Assembly (NCBI GenBank): GCA_016926205.1
Contig: JAFGPB010000067.1
Span: 1-49,759, forward strand
Reading direction: 5' to 3'
Origin: Bacteroidales bacterium
Lineage (GTDB): Bacteria > Bacteroidota > Bacteroidia > Bacteroidales > UBA10428
Length of the DNA stretch: 49,759 bases
In this document: positions 19,049 to 28,530 of the stretch, piece by piece
Numbering within the stretch: position 1 is the stretch's first letter
Layout: each line of letters begins with the position of its first letter
Translations under genes and position numbers: made by a program
The notes under the pieces: model-generated
Seen by the model: only the letters and a program-made list of their open reading frames with translations
Told to the model about the DNA's origin: nothing
Database searches by the model: none

Positions 19049-20176
19049 ATGGTCATTGCGGTCAATACACGTTTGCTGATTCACGACAGGCTTGAAGGGA
19101 TCGGAAGGTTCACGCATGAAACACTCAGGATCCTGACCCGGGAGCACACGGAACATCAGTTTGTTTTCATTTTCGACCGGAAATTCAGCGAGGAATTCAT
19201 TTATTCAGACAATGTTGTGCCTGTGAACGGATTTCCTCAGGCACGACATCCGGTGCTTTGGTATCTTTTTTTTGAAAGGTCTGTGCCGGCCATCCTCAGA
19301 AAACACAGGGCACAACTTTTTCTGTCGCCTGATGGATGGCTTTCCCTTCGCACAGAGGTAAGATCCCTACCGGTCATTCATGACCTTAATTTTATTCATC
19401 TGCCCGGATACATTCCCTGGCACATTCACAGGTATTATCAGCATTTCTTCCCGAAGTTTGTGCGGAAAGCAGACCGCATCGCTACTGTATCCGGTTTCAG
19501 CAAACAGGATATCGCAACTGTGTTCCGGTATGATCCCGGAAAAATTGATGTAGTATATAACGGTGCAAATGAATGCTTTAAGCCCATACCGAAAAGAGAT
19601 CAGCATCTGATCCGTGAGAAATACACACGGGGATGCCCCTTTTTTTTGTTTGTCGGACTGATCCATCCCAGGAAAAATATAACGGGATTAATCAAAGCAT
19701 TCGACGGATTCAGAAGGTCCACGGACAGCAATGTAAAACTCCTGATCGTGGGATCAAGAAAATGGTGGACAAAGGAAATGCAGTCGGCACTCGACAGCTC
19801 CGTATTCAGGGATGAGATCATATTCGTGGGAAGGGTTCCCGATGAAGATTTAGGGATGATCACAGCATCAGCACTGGCACTTGTGTACGTCTCATATTTC
19901 GAGGGATTCGGAATACCGGTGCTTGAAGCCATGTATTGCGATACCCCTGTGATCGCATCAGAAGTCACGGCTCTTCCCGAGGTCGGCGGAGATGCCGTTC
20001 TTTATACCGAACCGGATTCCGTTGAATCCATGAAATCATCCATGTTGTCCCTGTACCGTGATGCCCGCCTGCGAAAAAGCCTGATCGAAAAGGCAAGGAT
20101 ACAACGGTTACAATTCAGCTGGAAACGGACAGCCCGACTCTTATGGGACAGTATGATGCGGTGTGCGGATGCCTGA
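19049..20176 (+). CDS. Glycosyltransferase family 4 protein
   Basis: This 375-residue GT-B glycosyltransferase has an N-terminal acceptor domain (HDRLEGIGRFTHETLRIL) and a C-terminal donor domain. The donor site contains FLFVGLIHPRKNITGLIKAF near residue 200 and the EX7E motif in FEGFGIPVLEAM near 292. It transfers a sugar from a nucleotide donor to an unknown acceptor, probably at the cytoplasmic face. It starts two bases after the DUF4301 stop and is surely co-transcribed with it. It lacks a signal or membrane segment. Confidence 0.9.
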   Translation: MVIAVNTRLLIHDRLEGIGRFTHETLRILTREHTEHQFVFIFDRKFSEEFIYSDNVVPVNGFPQARHPVLWYLFFERSVPAILRKHRAQLFLSPDGWLSLRTEVRSLPVIHDLNFIHLPGYIPWHIHRYYQHFFPKFVRKADRIATVSGFSKQDIATVFRYDPGKIDVVYNGANECFKPIPKRDQHLIREKYTRGCPFFLFVGLIHPRKNITGLIKAFDGFRRSTDSNVKLLIVGSRKWWTKEMQSALDSSVFRDEIIFVGRVPDEDLGMITASALALVYVSYFEGFGIPVLEAMYCDTPVIASEVTALPEVGGDAVLYTEPDSVESMKSSMLSLYRDARLRKSLIEKARIQRLQFSWKRTARLLWDSMMRCADA

Positions 20177-20232
20177 TTACAGAGCAGTCCTTGTCACCCG
20201 ACCTTGACGTTGCTCCGCCCGGTACCGCGATT

Positions 20233-21255
20233 TTATAAATCAGGTTTTTTGTTGTGCGCATTCACAAGGGGGATGATCAGAAGCGCCAGCAAACCCAGCA
20301 CGAGGTAAATAAGATTTGTGGTAGTATGTGCGATCAGTGCAAAGACCTTTCCGTCAGCAGTATCGATTCCGTATATGAAAAGGGTTTCGTAAACCATGAA
20401 ATGCCAGGGTCCGATACCTCCCTGGACCGGGGCGAGCATGGCCAGTCCCCCCATCAGAAAGGTAATCATGCCGATCTGAAGTGACAGGTGTGATGTGGGT
20501 TCATAGGCCAGAAAAACCACGTAGAGCATGAACAGCCATGCAGTAAAAATAAATGCTGTATGTCCGATGAACAGCCATTTGTTCTCCATCTGAGCCACGG
20601 ATTTTACCCCGGACACAAAGTTCCGTTTCAGCAATTGCAAACGCCTGCCCAATTTGCCTTTCTGTTGTTCCCTGTTTTTCAGGAACAGTTTTCTGAACAG
20701 AATAAAAAGGGTAAGCAGGACCGATACAGCCAACACGGCAATAAGGATATTGCGCGTGGAAAATATTTCCAGGAACCTGTCCCTGACTTCGGGATGCGTA
20801 TCAAAAAAGGTAACGAGGACACCCAGCTGGCTGGCGATGATTACTACCACCAGTGTCACGAGCATCACCAGGTCAGCCATCCTCTCGGTAACTACCGTTC
20901 CTGCAAGCTTGGCAAACGGGATTTTCTCATACCGGCTCAGGATAGTGCAACGAAAGACTTCACCTGCCCTCGGTATGAGGAGGTTTATAAAATACATGGA
21001 CAGGATGGACAAAAATGTGTTGTACAGACGTGGCCTGTAACCCAGGGGCCTGATGAGCATGTTCCAACGGACTGCCCTGCTGATGATGGAGAATATACTG
21101 AAAATGACTGAAACGGCAATCCAGAAATAATTTAAATTTTTAAAGGCGTCCTTATAATAGTCAACCGATTCATTCTTATACACCAGCCAAAAGACGACAA
21201 TCCCGATACCCAGGAATATGATATACTTCAGAATGTTCAGAATCCTTTTCCGCAT
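20233..21255 (-). CDS. Flippase-like (LPG synthase transmembrane region / UPF0104) protein
   Basis: This 340-residue polytopic protein has about eight membrane helices and matches the lysylphosphatidylglycerol-synthase transmembrane superfamily. Key blocks are SRAVRWNMLIRPLGYRP, INLLIPRAGEVFRCTIL, VVTERMADLVML and the C-terminal PVQGGIGPWHFMVYETLFIYGI. It has no synthetase domain, so it is a membrane-only member of the type often proposed to flip lipids or isoprenoid-linked sugars. It converges with the glycosyltransferase gene. A -7-like TACTTTTG lies on the minus strand at 21291-21298, without a well-spaced -33. Confidence 0.85.
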   Translation of the reverse strand: MRKRILNILKYIIFLGIGIVVFWLVYKNESVDYYKDAFKNLNYFWIAVSVIFSIFSIISRAVRWNMLIRPLGYRPRLYNTFLSILSMYFINLLIPRAGEVFRCTILSRYEKIPFAKLAGTVVTERMADLVMLVTLVVVIIASQLGVLVTFFDTHPEVRDRFLEIFSTRNILIAVLAVSVLLTLFILFRKLFLKNREQQKGKLGRRLQLLKRNFVSGVKSVAQMENKWLFIGHTAFIFTAWLFMLYVVFLAYEPTSHLSLQIGMITFLMGGLAMLAPVQGGIGPWHFMVYETLFIYGIDTADGKVFALIAHTTTNLIYLVLGLLALLIIPLVNAHNKKPDL

Positions 21256-21483
21256 GATGGCTTACTTCTTTGAGATCAGGAAAGTAGTAACAAAAGTAGT
21301 GAATTCGTATCAATTCATAACAGGACAAAATCATATTATTATCGCCCTGCTTGTCCTTTGAATGATCCGTCTTTCATATTGAATTTTCAAAGTAAACTTT
21401 TTAACCCTGCAAGCGATCCTTTTATTGATGATTTTTTGTATTTTATCCCCTGTAATGTGCAGGGGTGAACCTTCGAATCTGAA

Positions 21484-23286
21484 ATGAAAGCCGGCATACA
21501 TCCTTTTACTGTGTCTGTGATCCTGTTCCTGGTCCCCGTCATTGCAGGTGCACAGACAGACTCAGCGGTTCTGAATTCCGGAAAGGAAAGCCATAAGGGA
21601 AATATCCTAAGCAGGCTGATCTTCCGCGATCCGGAAGGACTTCATACGGAGGAAAGTCCTGCCATACTGTATGCCGGACTTGCAAGGTATGACGACAGGA
21701 TCATCAGGGATATCAGGATCAGCCGGGTCGATATGTTCGCATTCTCCATTATGGATACAGGTTACATCTCCGGATCATGGCTTGAAAAAACCGGGAATAC
21801 TTTGCATACTGACACCCGGATGAAAATGATCCGGCGGAACATCCTTGTCTCTCCCGGTGAAAAAATAAGCGCTCTGCTTCTTACTGAAAATGAAAGGATC
21901 ATCCGCAGCCTTCCCTATATTATGGATGCCCGCTTTCTGATTAAAACCGTACCGGAACAACCTGATTCCGTCGACCTTGTCCTTCTCGTCAAAGACCTCT
22001 GGCCTGTAGGATTCGGAGGTGGATTATCTGGTCTGGATGCAGGAAACATAAGCCTCTGGAATGTAAACATGCTGGGACTGGGACACCAGCTGAGAACAAC
22101 GTTATACTGGGATGCGGATCATGCTCCGGTTTTAGGTTCTTATCTGTCGTATGGCATCTCAAACATATACGGAAGTTTTATCTCGTCCCGGCTGAAATAT
22201 GTCAACCGGTGGAACAAAAGGTCCTATCTTGTAAACATTTACCGGGATTTTAAAACATCAGGACTCAAGTACGCCGGGGCTGTGGACTTTGAAAATACCC
22301 GGTCTCTTGAGCGTATTGAACTCATTGACACAGTTTTATCCCAGATCGGTCTGAATTATACACGTGGTGATCTGTGGTTTGGACGTATGTTTACCCTGCC
22401 GGGAAAGCCGGGTGCAAACATGCGTTCGGGCATCTTTCTCACAGGTAGAGCCTCTTATATAAAATTTCATGAGGGACCGGAGACCCGCAGAAATTATCTG
22501 TATGATTTTCAGGATAAAAAACAGCTTTTGTTTTCAGTAGCCTGGTCCCGTCAGGGATTTCAGAAAGACAACCACATTTATACTTTTGACCGTACAGAAG
22601 ACGTCCCCTTTGGTTACCTGTTCGAAATAACATCAGGAATGGAATGGACTGCATACAAAACGAGACCTTACATAGCGGGCAGCATCTCCGCGGGTAACTA
22701 CCTCATGAATTTTGGTTATCTTTATGGGTTGCTGCAGTATGGTACTTTCTTCAACCAGGGTGTCGCGGAACAGGGTGCAGTCAATGTCCGTCTGCGTTAC
22801 TTCACCGGACTGCGGAAAGGCAGAATATTGGATTTCAGGAGTTTTGCATCCCTGACCTATCAGAGCCTGATGAATCCTTCTGATGGAGAGTATGTAAGTC
22901 TGGAAAACAGAAACGGAATCGGCGGACTGACAAGTCGTGAGATGCGCGGCGACCAGAAGGTACTGCTCAACCTGGAGTCGGTGATCTTCACTCCGTTGCG
23001 CCTGCTGGGTTTCCGCTTTGTATTTTTTGCATCGGTTGATATGGGACTGATATGGCGCGACGGTATGAACATAACGGATGATGATTTTTTTAACGGGATC
23101 GGGATCGGGTGCAGGATCAGGAACGATCAGCTGGTTTTTGACACATTCGAGCTCAGGTTTACATTTTATCCGGGCTGTGAGGAAGCATCTGCCAGATATT
23201 TTGATGCAGGCAGTGTAGCGGGTCTGAAGCTGAATGATTTCTATCCCCATGAACCTTCCATTCTCAAATATTATCCGGTATGGTAA
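21484..23286 (+). CDS. BamA/TamA-like outer-membrane barrel protein
   Basis: The 600-residue protein has a signal peptide ending in IAGAQ. A POTRA-like segment follows around residues 75-165 (RDIRISRVDMFAF, NERIIRSLPYIMDARFLI, SVDLVLLVKDLWPVG). The C-terminal 400 residues alternate aromatic beta-strands, as in the surface-antigen (D15) barrel, and end in ILKYYPVW. It probably sits in the outer membrane and may insert proteins or move lipids, but it is not BamA itself: it has only about one POTRA domain. A small hairpin (CCCCTG/CAGGGG, 21447-21465) lies just before the start. The tilS gene overlaps its 3' end by seven bases. Confidence 0.75.
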   Translation: MKAGIHPFTVSVILFLVPVIAGAQTDSAVLNSGKESHKGNILSRLIFRDPEGLHTEESPAILYAGLARYDDRIIRDIRISRVDMFAFSIMDTGYISGSWLEKTGNTLHTDTRMKMIRRNILVSPGEKISALLLTENERIIRSLPYIMDARFLIKTVPEQPDSVDLVLLVKDLWPVGFGGGLSGLDAGNISLWNVNMLGLGHQLRTTLYWDADHAPVLGSYLSYGISNIYGSFISSRLKYVNRWNKRSYLVNIYRDFKTSGLKYAGAVDFENTRSLERIELIDTVLSQIGLNYTRGDLWFGRMFTLPGKPGANMRSGIFLTGRASYIKFHEGPETRRNYLYDFQDKKQLLFSVAWSRQGFQKDNHIYTFDRTEDVPFGYLFEITSGMEWTAYKTRPYIAGSISAGNYLMNFGYLYGLLQYGTFFNQGVAEQGAVNVRLRYFTGLRKGRILDFRSFASLTYQSLMNPSDGEYVSLENRNGIGGLTSREMRGDQKVLLNLESVIFTPLRLLGFRFVFFASVDMGLIWRDGMNITDDDFFNGIGIGCRIRNDQLVFDTFELRFTFYPGCEEASARYFDAGSVAGLKLNDFYPHEPSILKYYPVW

Positions 23287-24632
23287 AAAAGATGAATATG
23301 ATTAAGGAGTTCAACGCTTTTCTGGAAAGGGAATGTCACTGTTCAGGGGAACACAGGTTCCTGCTTGCCATAAGCGGAGGGATCGATTCTGTCGTCATGG
23401 CCTGGCTCTTCCACCGCTCCGGTATACCCTTCTCGGTAGCCCATTGCAATTTTCATCTCCGGGGAAAGGAATCGGACGGAGACGAGCTTTTCGTACGGGA
23501 ACTTGCCGGAAGGTTCCAGGCGGAATTCCATGTAAAGCATTTCAGAACAAAAGAGTACTCCGGATCACAAGGCCTTTCGGTCCAGATGGCCGCCAGAAAC
23601 CTTCGCTATGAATGGTTTGAGGAATTCAGAAAGAAAAACCGTTTCAATTTTGTTGCCATTGGTCACAACCGTGATGACATCGTGGAAACATTCCTGATCA
23701 ACCTTTCAAGAGGAACGGGAATCAGGGGTCTTACCGGCATAAAACCAAGGCAGGAAGCTGTTATACGCCCGCTTCTCTTCGCTTCCAGGAAGGACATTGA
23801 ATCCTGGGCCGGAGAGCATGGCATCCGCTGGAGGGATGACTCATCCAATGCCGATACCTTTTACCATCGCAACAAGATCCGGCACGACCTGATCCCGCAA
23901 TTCGAGAAAGCCTGTCCCGCTTTCAGGCAGAACATCATAACTACGGTCTCCCACCTCAGTGAGATCGAACAGCTGTTTAACCTTACCATACAGGACATCA
24001 GGGAAAAAATCTGTATCGTTTTGCCTGACAAACAGCTCATTGATATTGACAAACTCAGGGAATATCCTGCGACGAAAACCATATTGTTTGAACTGCTGCG
24101 GGAATACGGATGCAATCAGTCCATGATACAAAGTCTTGTGAATTCCCTGGACGGAGAGTCCGGAAGGAGAATGATCACCGCGACCCATACCGTGACACGA
24201 GACCGTGAATTTCTGATTGTGACCCGAAACATTCCTTTCAGGGATCAGAAAGTTTTTGTCGACCGGGATACCACAGCCATAAACCATCCCCTTAGGATGA
24301 AGTTCAGCAGGATGACCTGTGAGTCTTTCACCATTCCTTCCAGCAGAAATACAGCTGCCCTGGACCTCGACCTGATTGCTTTTCCCCTGACTGTAAGACG
24401 CTGGAGACCAGGGGATGTTTTTAAACCGCTGGGGATGAAAGGAAGTAAAAAGATCAGCGATTACCTGATCGACCAGAAAGTACCGTTACCCGACAAACAA
24501 CACATCCACGTGTTAGAATCGGGAGGTACCATTGTCTGGCTGATCGGTTATCGCATTGACGACCGCTACAGGATCACCGGTACGACCAGAAATATACTGC
24601 TGATTGAAACGGGTGAAGAATTCGGGCAGTAA
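23280..24632 (+). CDS. tilS: tRNA(Ile)-lysidine synthase
   Basis: TilS attaches lysine to C34 of the CAU-anticodon isoleucine tRNA so that it reads AUA. This essential enzyme is 450 residues here. The ATP-pyrophosphatase loop is LAISGGIDSVV (about 28-38). The N-terminal domain shows HCNFHLRGKESDGDELF, IGHNRDDIVETFLINLSRGTG and RPLL, and the C-terminal domain shows VRRWRPGDVFKPLGMKGSKKISDYLIDQKVP. All are typical. It starts seven bases before the end of the upstream barrel gene, so the two are translationally linked. Alternative in-frame starts at 23292 and 23298 would trim only a few residues. Confidence 0.95.
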   Translation: MVKKMNMIKEFNAFLERECHCSGEHRFLLAISGGIDSVVMAWLFHRSGIPFSVAHCNFHLRGKESDGDELFVRELAGRFQAEFHVKHFRTKEYSGSQGLSVQMAARNLRYEWFEEFRKKNRFNFVAIGHNRDDIVETFLINLSRGTGIRGLTGIKPRQEAVIRPLLFASRKDIESWAGEHGIRWRDDSSNADTFYHRNKIRHDLIPQFEKACPAFRQNIITTVSHLSEIEQLFNLTIQDIREKICIVLPDKQLIDIDKLREYPATKTILFELLREYGCNQSMIQSLVNSLDGESGRRMITATHTVTRDREFLIVTRNIPFRDQKVFVDRDTTAINHPLRMKFSRMTCESFTIPSSRNTAALDLDLIAFPLTVRRWRPGDVFKPLGMKGSKKISDYLIDQKVPLPDKQHIHVLESGGTIVWLIGYRIDDRYRITGTTRNILLIETGEEFGQ

Positions 24633-24661
24633 ATGAAACAACAGATTATCCGCAGGGTGTC

Positions 24662-25804
24662 CTATCGAATAATTAACTTTCTCTTTATGATACAGGATTC
24701 TGATGTCAACAGAAGATGGTAAATGCCCGGACGGTAGTTAAGTTCCAATGTTGTATGCTGAGACCTGGTTTGACCATGGTAGAGTATTCTTCCATAGTTA
24801 TCAACAATTTCAATATTCCAGAAGGAATCGGGCATTTTATCGAATTCCAGATTCAGGTTGTTCTTTAATGGATTTGGATATACCGCAATGGCGAGATCTG
24901 AATTTTCGTGGACAATCCTTGAGCTTCCTGATGGCTCATCCATATCATAATAAATGGTGAACTGGTTCTTTGAATCCGTTAACGAAGTATCAAGGAAGGG
25001 AGAATAGGTAGTCACATATATCGAATCATCTCCGGGAACAAATTGCATCAGTCTCATGTACCCTCCCGGGATAACCGTTTGATAATTCGAAAACAGGGTA
25101 TGCATCGTATTGCCATTATAGGTATCAGACCTGCGGGCTGCATTAGCGCTCCCGCAATAATGACCGTTCAGCATAAGAAACAAATTTGGATGGTCTTTCA
25201 ATTCATCATATACTGCCTGTCCCCAGGTATCAAATAATCCGGTATCGGTCGGGGCATCATAATAGACAAGATTGTGACAGGTAAGTATGGCCCTTTTGTC
25301 TGCATTTGAGACCAGGATTGAATCTGCCCATTTTATTGCATCAGTCTCCGGTTCATATCTGAGATGCAGGATGATAAAATCCATTCCGGAAGCCTGAAAG
25401 AATTCATAATTATAATTGTTGTCAGATCCGTAATGTCCTCCATAATAGGCTTGATCCTCAAACCTTGAAATCCCAAAGTAATTGTTATAGCGGGTATAAT
25501 CATTATCTGTCATGTCATGATTACCGGCTGCAACAGAAAATGGTATGTCAGCATCCTCAAACATAGAATATGCGGCATCCGCCCTTAACCACTCGGCATC
25601 AGTATTCTCATTGGTCACATCGCCATAATGGGATACAAAAACAATGTTCGATCCGGCTTTGTTATTGACTATCCACCTGACCTGACTGTAAAAAACTGCT
25701 GAATCATCAATAAAATTTTGTGTATCCGGCAATCCGACGACCGTAAAATCCTGAGCTGACAAATTCACAGCTATTAAAAGCGGTAAGAAAATGGATTTTT
25801 TCAT
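24662..25804 (-). CDS. Secreted metallophosphoesterase with T9SS type A sorting domain
   Basis: From the ATG at 25804 the protein is 380 residues, starting with the signal peptide MKKSIFLPLLIAVNLSAQ. An upstream in-frame codon at 25858 lies before the -7 element at 25843-25850 and is excluded. The catalytic domain has calcineurin-like motifs: GLPDTQNF, SHYGDVTNEN, AAGNHDMTD, TCHNLVYYD and NGHYCGS. The last 75 residues form a Por secretion C-terminal domain (IAVYPNPLKNNLNLEF to KRKLIIR), so it is exported by type IX secretion to the cell surface or medium. The substrate is unknown; an extracellular nucleotidase or phosphatase role is likely. Confidence 0.9.
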   Translation of the reverse strand: MKKSIFLPLLIAVNLSAQDFTVVGLPDTQNFIDDSAVFYSQVRWIVNNKAGSNIVFVSHYGDVTNENTDAEWLRADAAYSMFEDADIPFSVAAGNHDMTDNDYTRYNNYFGISRFEDQAYYGGHYGSDNNYNYEFFQASGMDFIILHLRYEPETDAIKWADSILVSNADKRAILTCHNLVYYDAPTDTGLFDTWGQAVYDELKDHPNLFLMLNGHYCGSANAARRSDTYNGNTMHTLFSNYQTVIPGGYMRLMQFVPGDDSIYVTTYSPFLDTSLTDSKNQFTIYYDMDEPSGSSRIVHENSDLAIAVYPNPLKNNLNLEFDKMPDSFWNIEIVDNYGRILYHGQTRSQHTTLELNYRPGIYHLLLTSESCIIKRKLIIR

Positions 25805-25842
25805 TGCCCTGTCAATAAATGGGTATGTTGCCAAACATATTC

Positions 25843-25850
25843 CAAAGATA
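25843..25850 (-). promoter_or_regulatory. -7 promoter element of the T9SS metallophosphoesterase gene
   Basis: A perfect TATCTTTG on the minus strand. No clean -33 TTG is found at the usual spacing. Transcription from about 25837 would leave a leader of about 33 bases before the ATG at 25804. Confidence 0.55.
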
Positions 25851-26025
25851 TATACCAATTCGTATATTAACCCTTATAGAATCAACTTCCGTCGAAAGAT
25901 CCTGTGAAATGATTCTCTTTGTTGCTTTGATATCCTGAATGACCAGGAATTACAGGATTTTCATATCCACATTTGTCAAAGTCCTTTCGGATAAGTTCCC
26001 GAATGTATCTGGCTGAACCAGTCCG

Positions 26026-27372
26026 TTAAAAAGAATCTGCAAACTGAATGATCAGGTTTGCCAGACCTTCAAATCCGTCCATTGTCAGGGCTTCGGGACG
26101 GTCAAAAATGCTGTGGTAGTCAGGTGAATCCCCTGTGGTGTATATATAGAAACCCGGTACGCCCCTGTAATCGAACGGACAGTGGTCCGATATGCATGTA
26201 GCGCTCCTTTCCGAAACTTCAGGCAAAAAATCATGAACGTCGTTGATCCCTTTCAGCAGCTGGAATTCATCAGGATATACCGTCCCGTTCACAACCTTGA
26301 TGCCTTCCGTCCCGGTCCCTACGAGGTCAAAATTGACAAGGAAGCGGATCTTTGTAAGATCAAACGGTGCATGATTCACGAAATAGAATGAGCCCACAAG
26401 ACCGATTTCCTCTCCTGAGAAGGAAATGAAGGCAATGCTTTTTTTTGGGGGGTGCTGCTGAAAGTATTTTGACAGGTACATAAGCATGGCCACACCGCTT
26501 GCATTGTCATTTGCCCCCGGAAAATAAGTGTCCGCTCCCATCCGTCCCAGATGATCGTAATGGGCAGTAAATACAATGAAAGAGTCGGGACATTCTGTGC
26601 CGCGGATGTATCCTGCCACATTCCTCGTAGTATACTTTTTCCTGTACCTGTTCCTCAGCTCGATCACCATGCTTTTCAGGGTATCCGGACTTGCATCATA
26701 ATTCAGTGTTATGTAAGGTTTCTGCGAAACTTCGGATGAAATCCCCCAGGCAAGCTTTTCGGTTGTAAGCTCGATGATGCCTGCGGCATTCATACCAGCA
26801 CCGTTCTGAAGCTGCAGGATCTTTCTTGACAACAGATCCCTGGTGCCTGCATCCAGTTCGCCGCTGCGACGGTTGTCGATCAGTATGAAACTTTCCGGAC
26901 CGTCCGGGACCTGAAGGGAGTCAGGTTGTGCCTGACGGATCAGGTCCTCAGCACTGATGGTCTGCAATCTGTAGGTTCCCCTGACTGAAGGGGACGAAGG
27001 ACTGACGACAAAATCCTGACCGGGGACCAGTAAGGTATTTCCCAGGGTCAGCTCAATGGACCAGGGAAATGTGTTAACTGCCAACCGAAAGGTTTGATAA
27101 TAATTGCCTGTCAGCGGCGCCAGTCCGTTTTCCCTGAATGTTTTCCGGATCAGGGATGCAGCTTTTTTATCTCCGTTTGCGGTAAAACCCCTGCCTTGGA
27201 AGTCCTCCGATGTGAGCGTCTCAATCATTTGAATTGCGTACCGTAGGTCCTGACCAGAATTTACGGTGCAAAAACTAAGTGAAATGACCAGGCAAGCCGT
27301 TCTGCACAATATCCTGAAACCGGGATTCAGGAAATATACTCCGTGTCTTATTTTCGGAAAGATCCCTTTCAT
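26026..27372 (-). CDS. M28-family zinc aminopeptidase, secreted
   Basis: The 448-residue protein has an N-terminal hydrophobic signal (about 20-40, ending near NSGQ). The M28 peptidase domain is in the second half. Its zinc ligands are visible in TAHYDHLG, PGANDNASG, SFSGEEIGLVGS, NFDLVG and the final SDHCPF. A protease-associated-like insertion occupies about residues 120-245. The enzyme should remove N-terminal residues from peptides in the periplasm or outside. It lies downstream of the dihydroorotate-dehydrogenase-like gene on the same strand, separated by 78 bases with an inverted repeat, so transcription may be partly uncoupled. Confidence 0.88.
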   Translation of the reverse strand: MKGIFPKIRHGVYFLNPGFRILCRTACLVISLSFCTVNSGQDLRYAIQMIETLTSEDFQGRGFTANGDKKAASLIRKTFRENGLAPLTGNYYQTFRLAVNTFPWSIELTLGNTLLVPGQDFVVSPSSPSVRGTYRLQTISAEDLIRQAQPDSLQVPDGPESFILIDNRRSGELDAGTRDLLSRKILQLQNGAGMNAAGIIELTTEKLAWGISSEVSQKPYITLNYDASPDTLKSMVIELRNRYRKKYTTRNVAGYIRGTECPDSFIVFTAHYDHLGRMGADTYFPGANDNASGVAMLMYLSKYFQQHPPKKSIAFISFSGEEIGLVGSFYFVNHAPFDLTKIRFLVNFDLVGTGTEGIKVVNGTVYPDEFQLLKGINDVHDFLPEVSERSATCISDHCPFDYRGVPGFYIYTTGDSPDYHSIFDRPEALTMDGFEGLANLIIQFADSF

Positions 27373-27410
27373 CCTGCTATAGATAACAAATACCGCTTGT
27401 GAAAGTTGAG

Positions 27411-27449
27411 CCGGTTATGAAGAACATGCCCGGTCGCCTGGATAACCGG
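27411..27449. repeat. Inverted repeat between two minus-strand genes
   Basis: CCGGTTAT (27411-27418) and ATAACCGG (27442-27449) are perfect complements around a 23-base loop. No T-run follows in either direction, so it is at best a weak terminator or an mRNA-stabilising hairpin for the gene ending at 27451. Confidence 0.5.
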
Positions 27450-27450
27450 A

Positions 27451-28431
27451 TCAATGGTACCCGGAAAAATACTTCATGAACTGGGATCTTTCATAGACAG
27501 CAGGATCCGGAATGCGTCCGTAATTCAACATTCCCCTGAAAGCATCAACCGATTTGAACTGTTTTCTTTTCATCCATTCCTCCAGCTCACGGATCAGGAC
27601 AGGCAGCTCCTGAATGCCTTTCTGGTAAAGAACGGAACAAATCTGAACGACTTTGGCACCGGCAAGCATTTGTTTGATGATGGCCTTTCCGTCATGGATC
27701 CCGGTCGATGCGGCGATATCTATGTCTCTTACCCTGTCTGAAATGATACCGACCCAGCGGAGCGACTGCCGCAGATCGGAAGGGTTGCTGAACACGGAAG
27801 CAGAGGTGATCTTCATCTTTTCGATATCAATATCCGGTTCAAAGAACCGGTTGAACAGCACCACCCCATTAACGCCTCTCATATACAGGTTATTTACCAC
27901 CGCAATGAGGTTTGTGAAATAATAACCGATTTTCACAGCAATAGGAATTTTTATGATGTTCTTCACTTTTGTCAGTATATCGGCATACAATTTTTCATAT
28001 TCTGACGCATGTTTGTCCTTTTCCTGGGCAATATAGAAAATGTTCAGCTCAAGCGCATCTGCGCCTGCTTTTTCAATATCTTTTGCAAAGCTGATCCACT
28101 CGCTGGATGAAATGCAGTTTATACTTGCGATCACGGGAATTTCCGTCTGCTTCTTCGCATCCTCGATGGTTCTCAGATATTCCTCGACAGAATTATCCCT
28201 TGAATACCTGACAATGTAATCCCCGGCTTCGGGGTAAATACCATTCTCATAAAGCGTTCCGGCTTCGTAACTGATCTGTTCCTCAAAAAGGGATTTCATC
28301 ACGACGGCTCCCGCTCCGAGCTCTTCAAGCTTCCTGATCTTTTCGGCCGAGTCTGTCAGTCCCGAACTGCTGACAATGACAGGGTTTTTCAACGGGATCC
28401 CCATGTATTCTGTCTTCAGATTGCTCATCAT
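27451..28431 (-). CDS. Dihydroorotate dehydrogenase-like flavoprotein
   Basis: This 326-residue TIM-barrel flavoprotein is similar to dihydroorotate dehydrogenase. Matching blocks are GIPLKNPVIVSSSGLTDS at the N-terminus, VIASINCISSSEWI, ADALELNIFYIAQEKD, IPIAVKIGYYFTNL and the C-terminal phosphate-site region AASTGIHDGKAIIKQMLAGAKVVQICSVLYQKG. The catalytic base loop of true DHODs is not recognisable: the segment after ALELN reads IFYI rather than an NxSxPN motif. It is therefore better called DHOD-like, a frequent annotation in Bacteroidota whose substrate is unsettled. No pyrimidine genes are nearby. An intrinsic terminator separates it from the upstream small gene. Confidence 0.8.
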   Translation of the reverse strand: MMSNLKTEYMGIPLKNPVIVSSSGLTDSAEKIRKLEELGAGAVVMKSLFEEQISYEAGTLYENGIYPEAGDYIVRYSRDNSVEEYLRTIEDAKKQTEIPVIASINCISSSEWISFAKDIEKAGADALELNIFYIAQEKDKHASEYEKLYADILTKVKNIIKIPIAVKIGYYFTNLIAVVNNLYMRGVNGVVLFNRFFEPDIDIEKMKITSASVFSNPSDLRQSLRWVGIISDRVRDIDIAASTGIHDGKAIIKQMLAGAKVVQICSVLYQKGIQELPVLIRELEEWMKRKQFKSVDAFRGMLNYGRIPDPAVYERSQFMKYFSGYH

Positions 28432-28479
28432 ACTTATGTTTAGACCTTAAAAATAATAAAACGGTTTCAAAAAGAACAC

Positions 28480-28508
28480 AAAAAAAACCGCCAGATTATC
28501 TGACGGTT
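28480..28508 (-). terminator. Intrinsic terminator downstream of the 74-residue protein gene
   Basis: On the minus strand AACCGTCAGA pairs with TCTGGCGGTT (28486-28508; one mismatch, three-base loop) and is followed by eight T residues (28480-28487). It lies 22 bases after the stop of the gene at 28531-28755 and 50 bases before the next start. Confidence 0.85.
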
Positions 28509-28530
28509 TTTACTTCAGTTCTTCTTTGGT

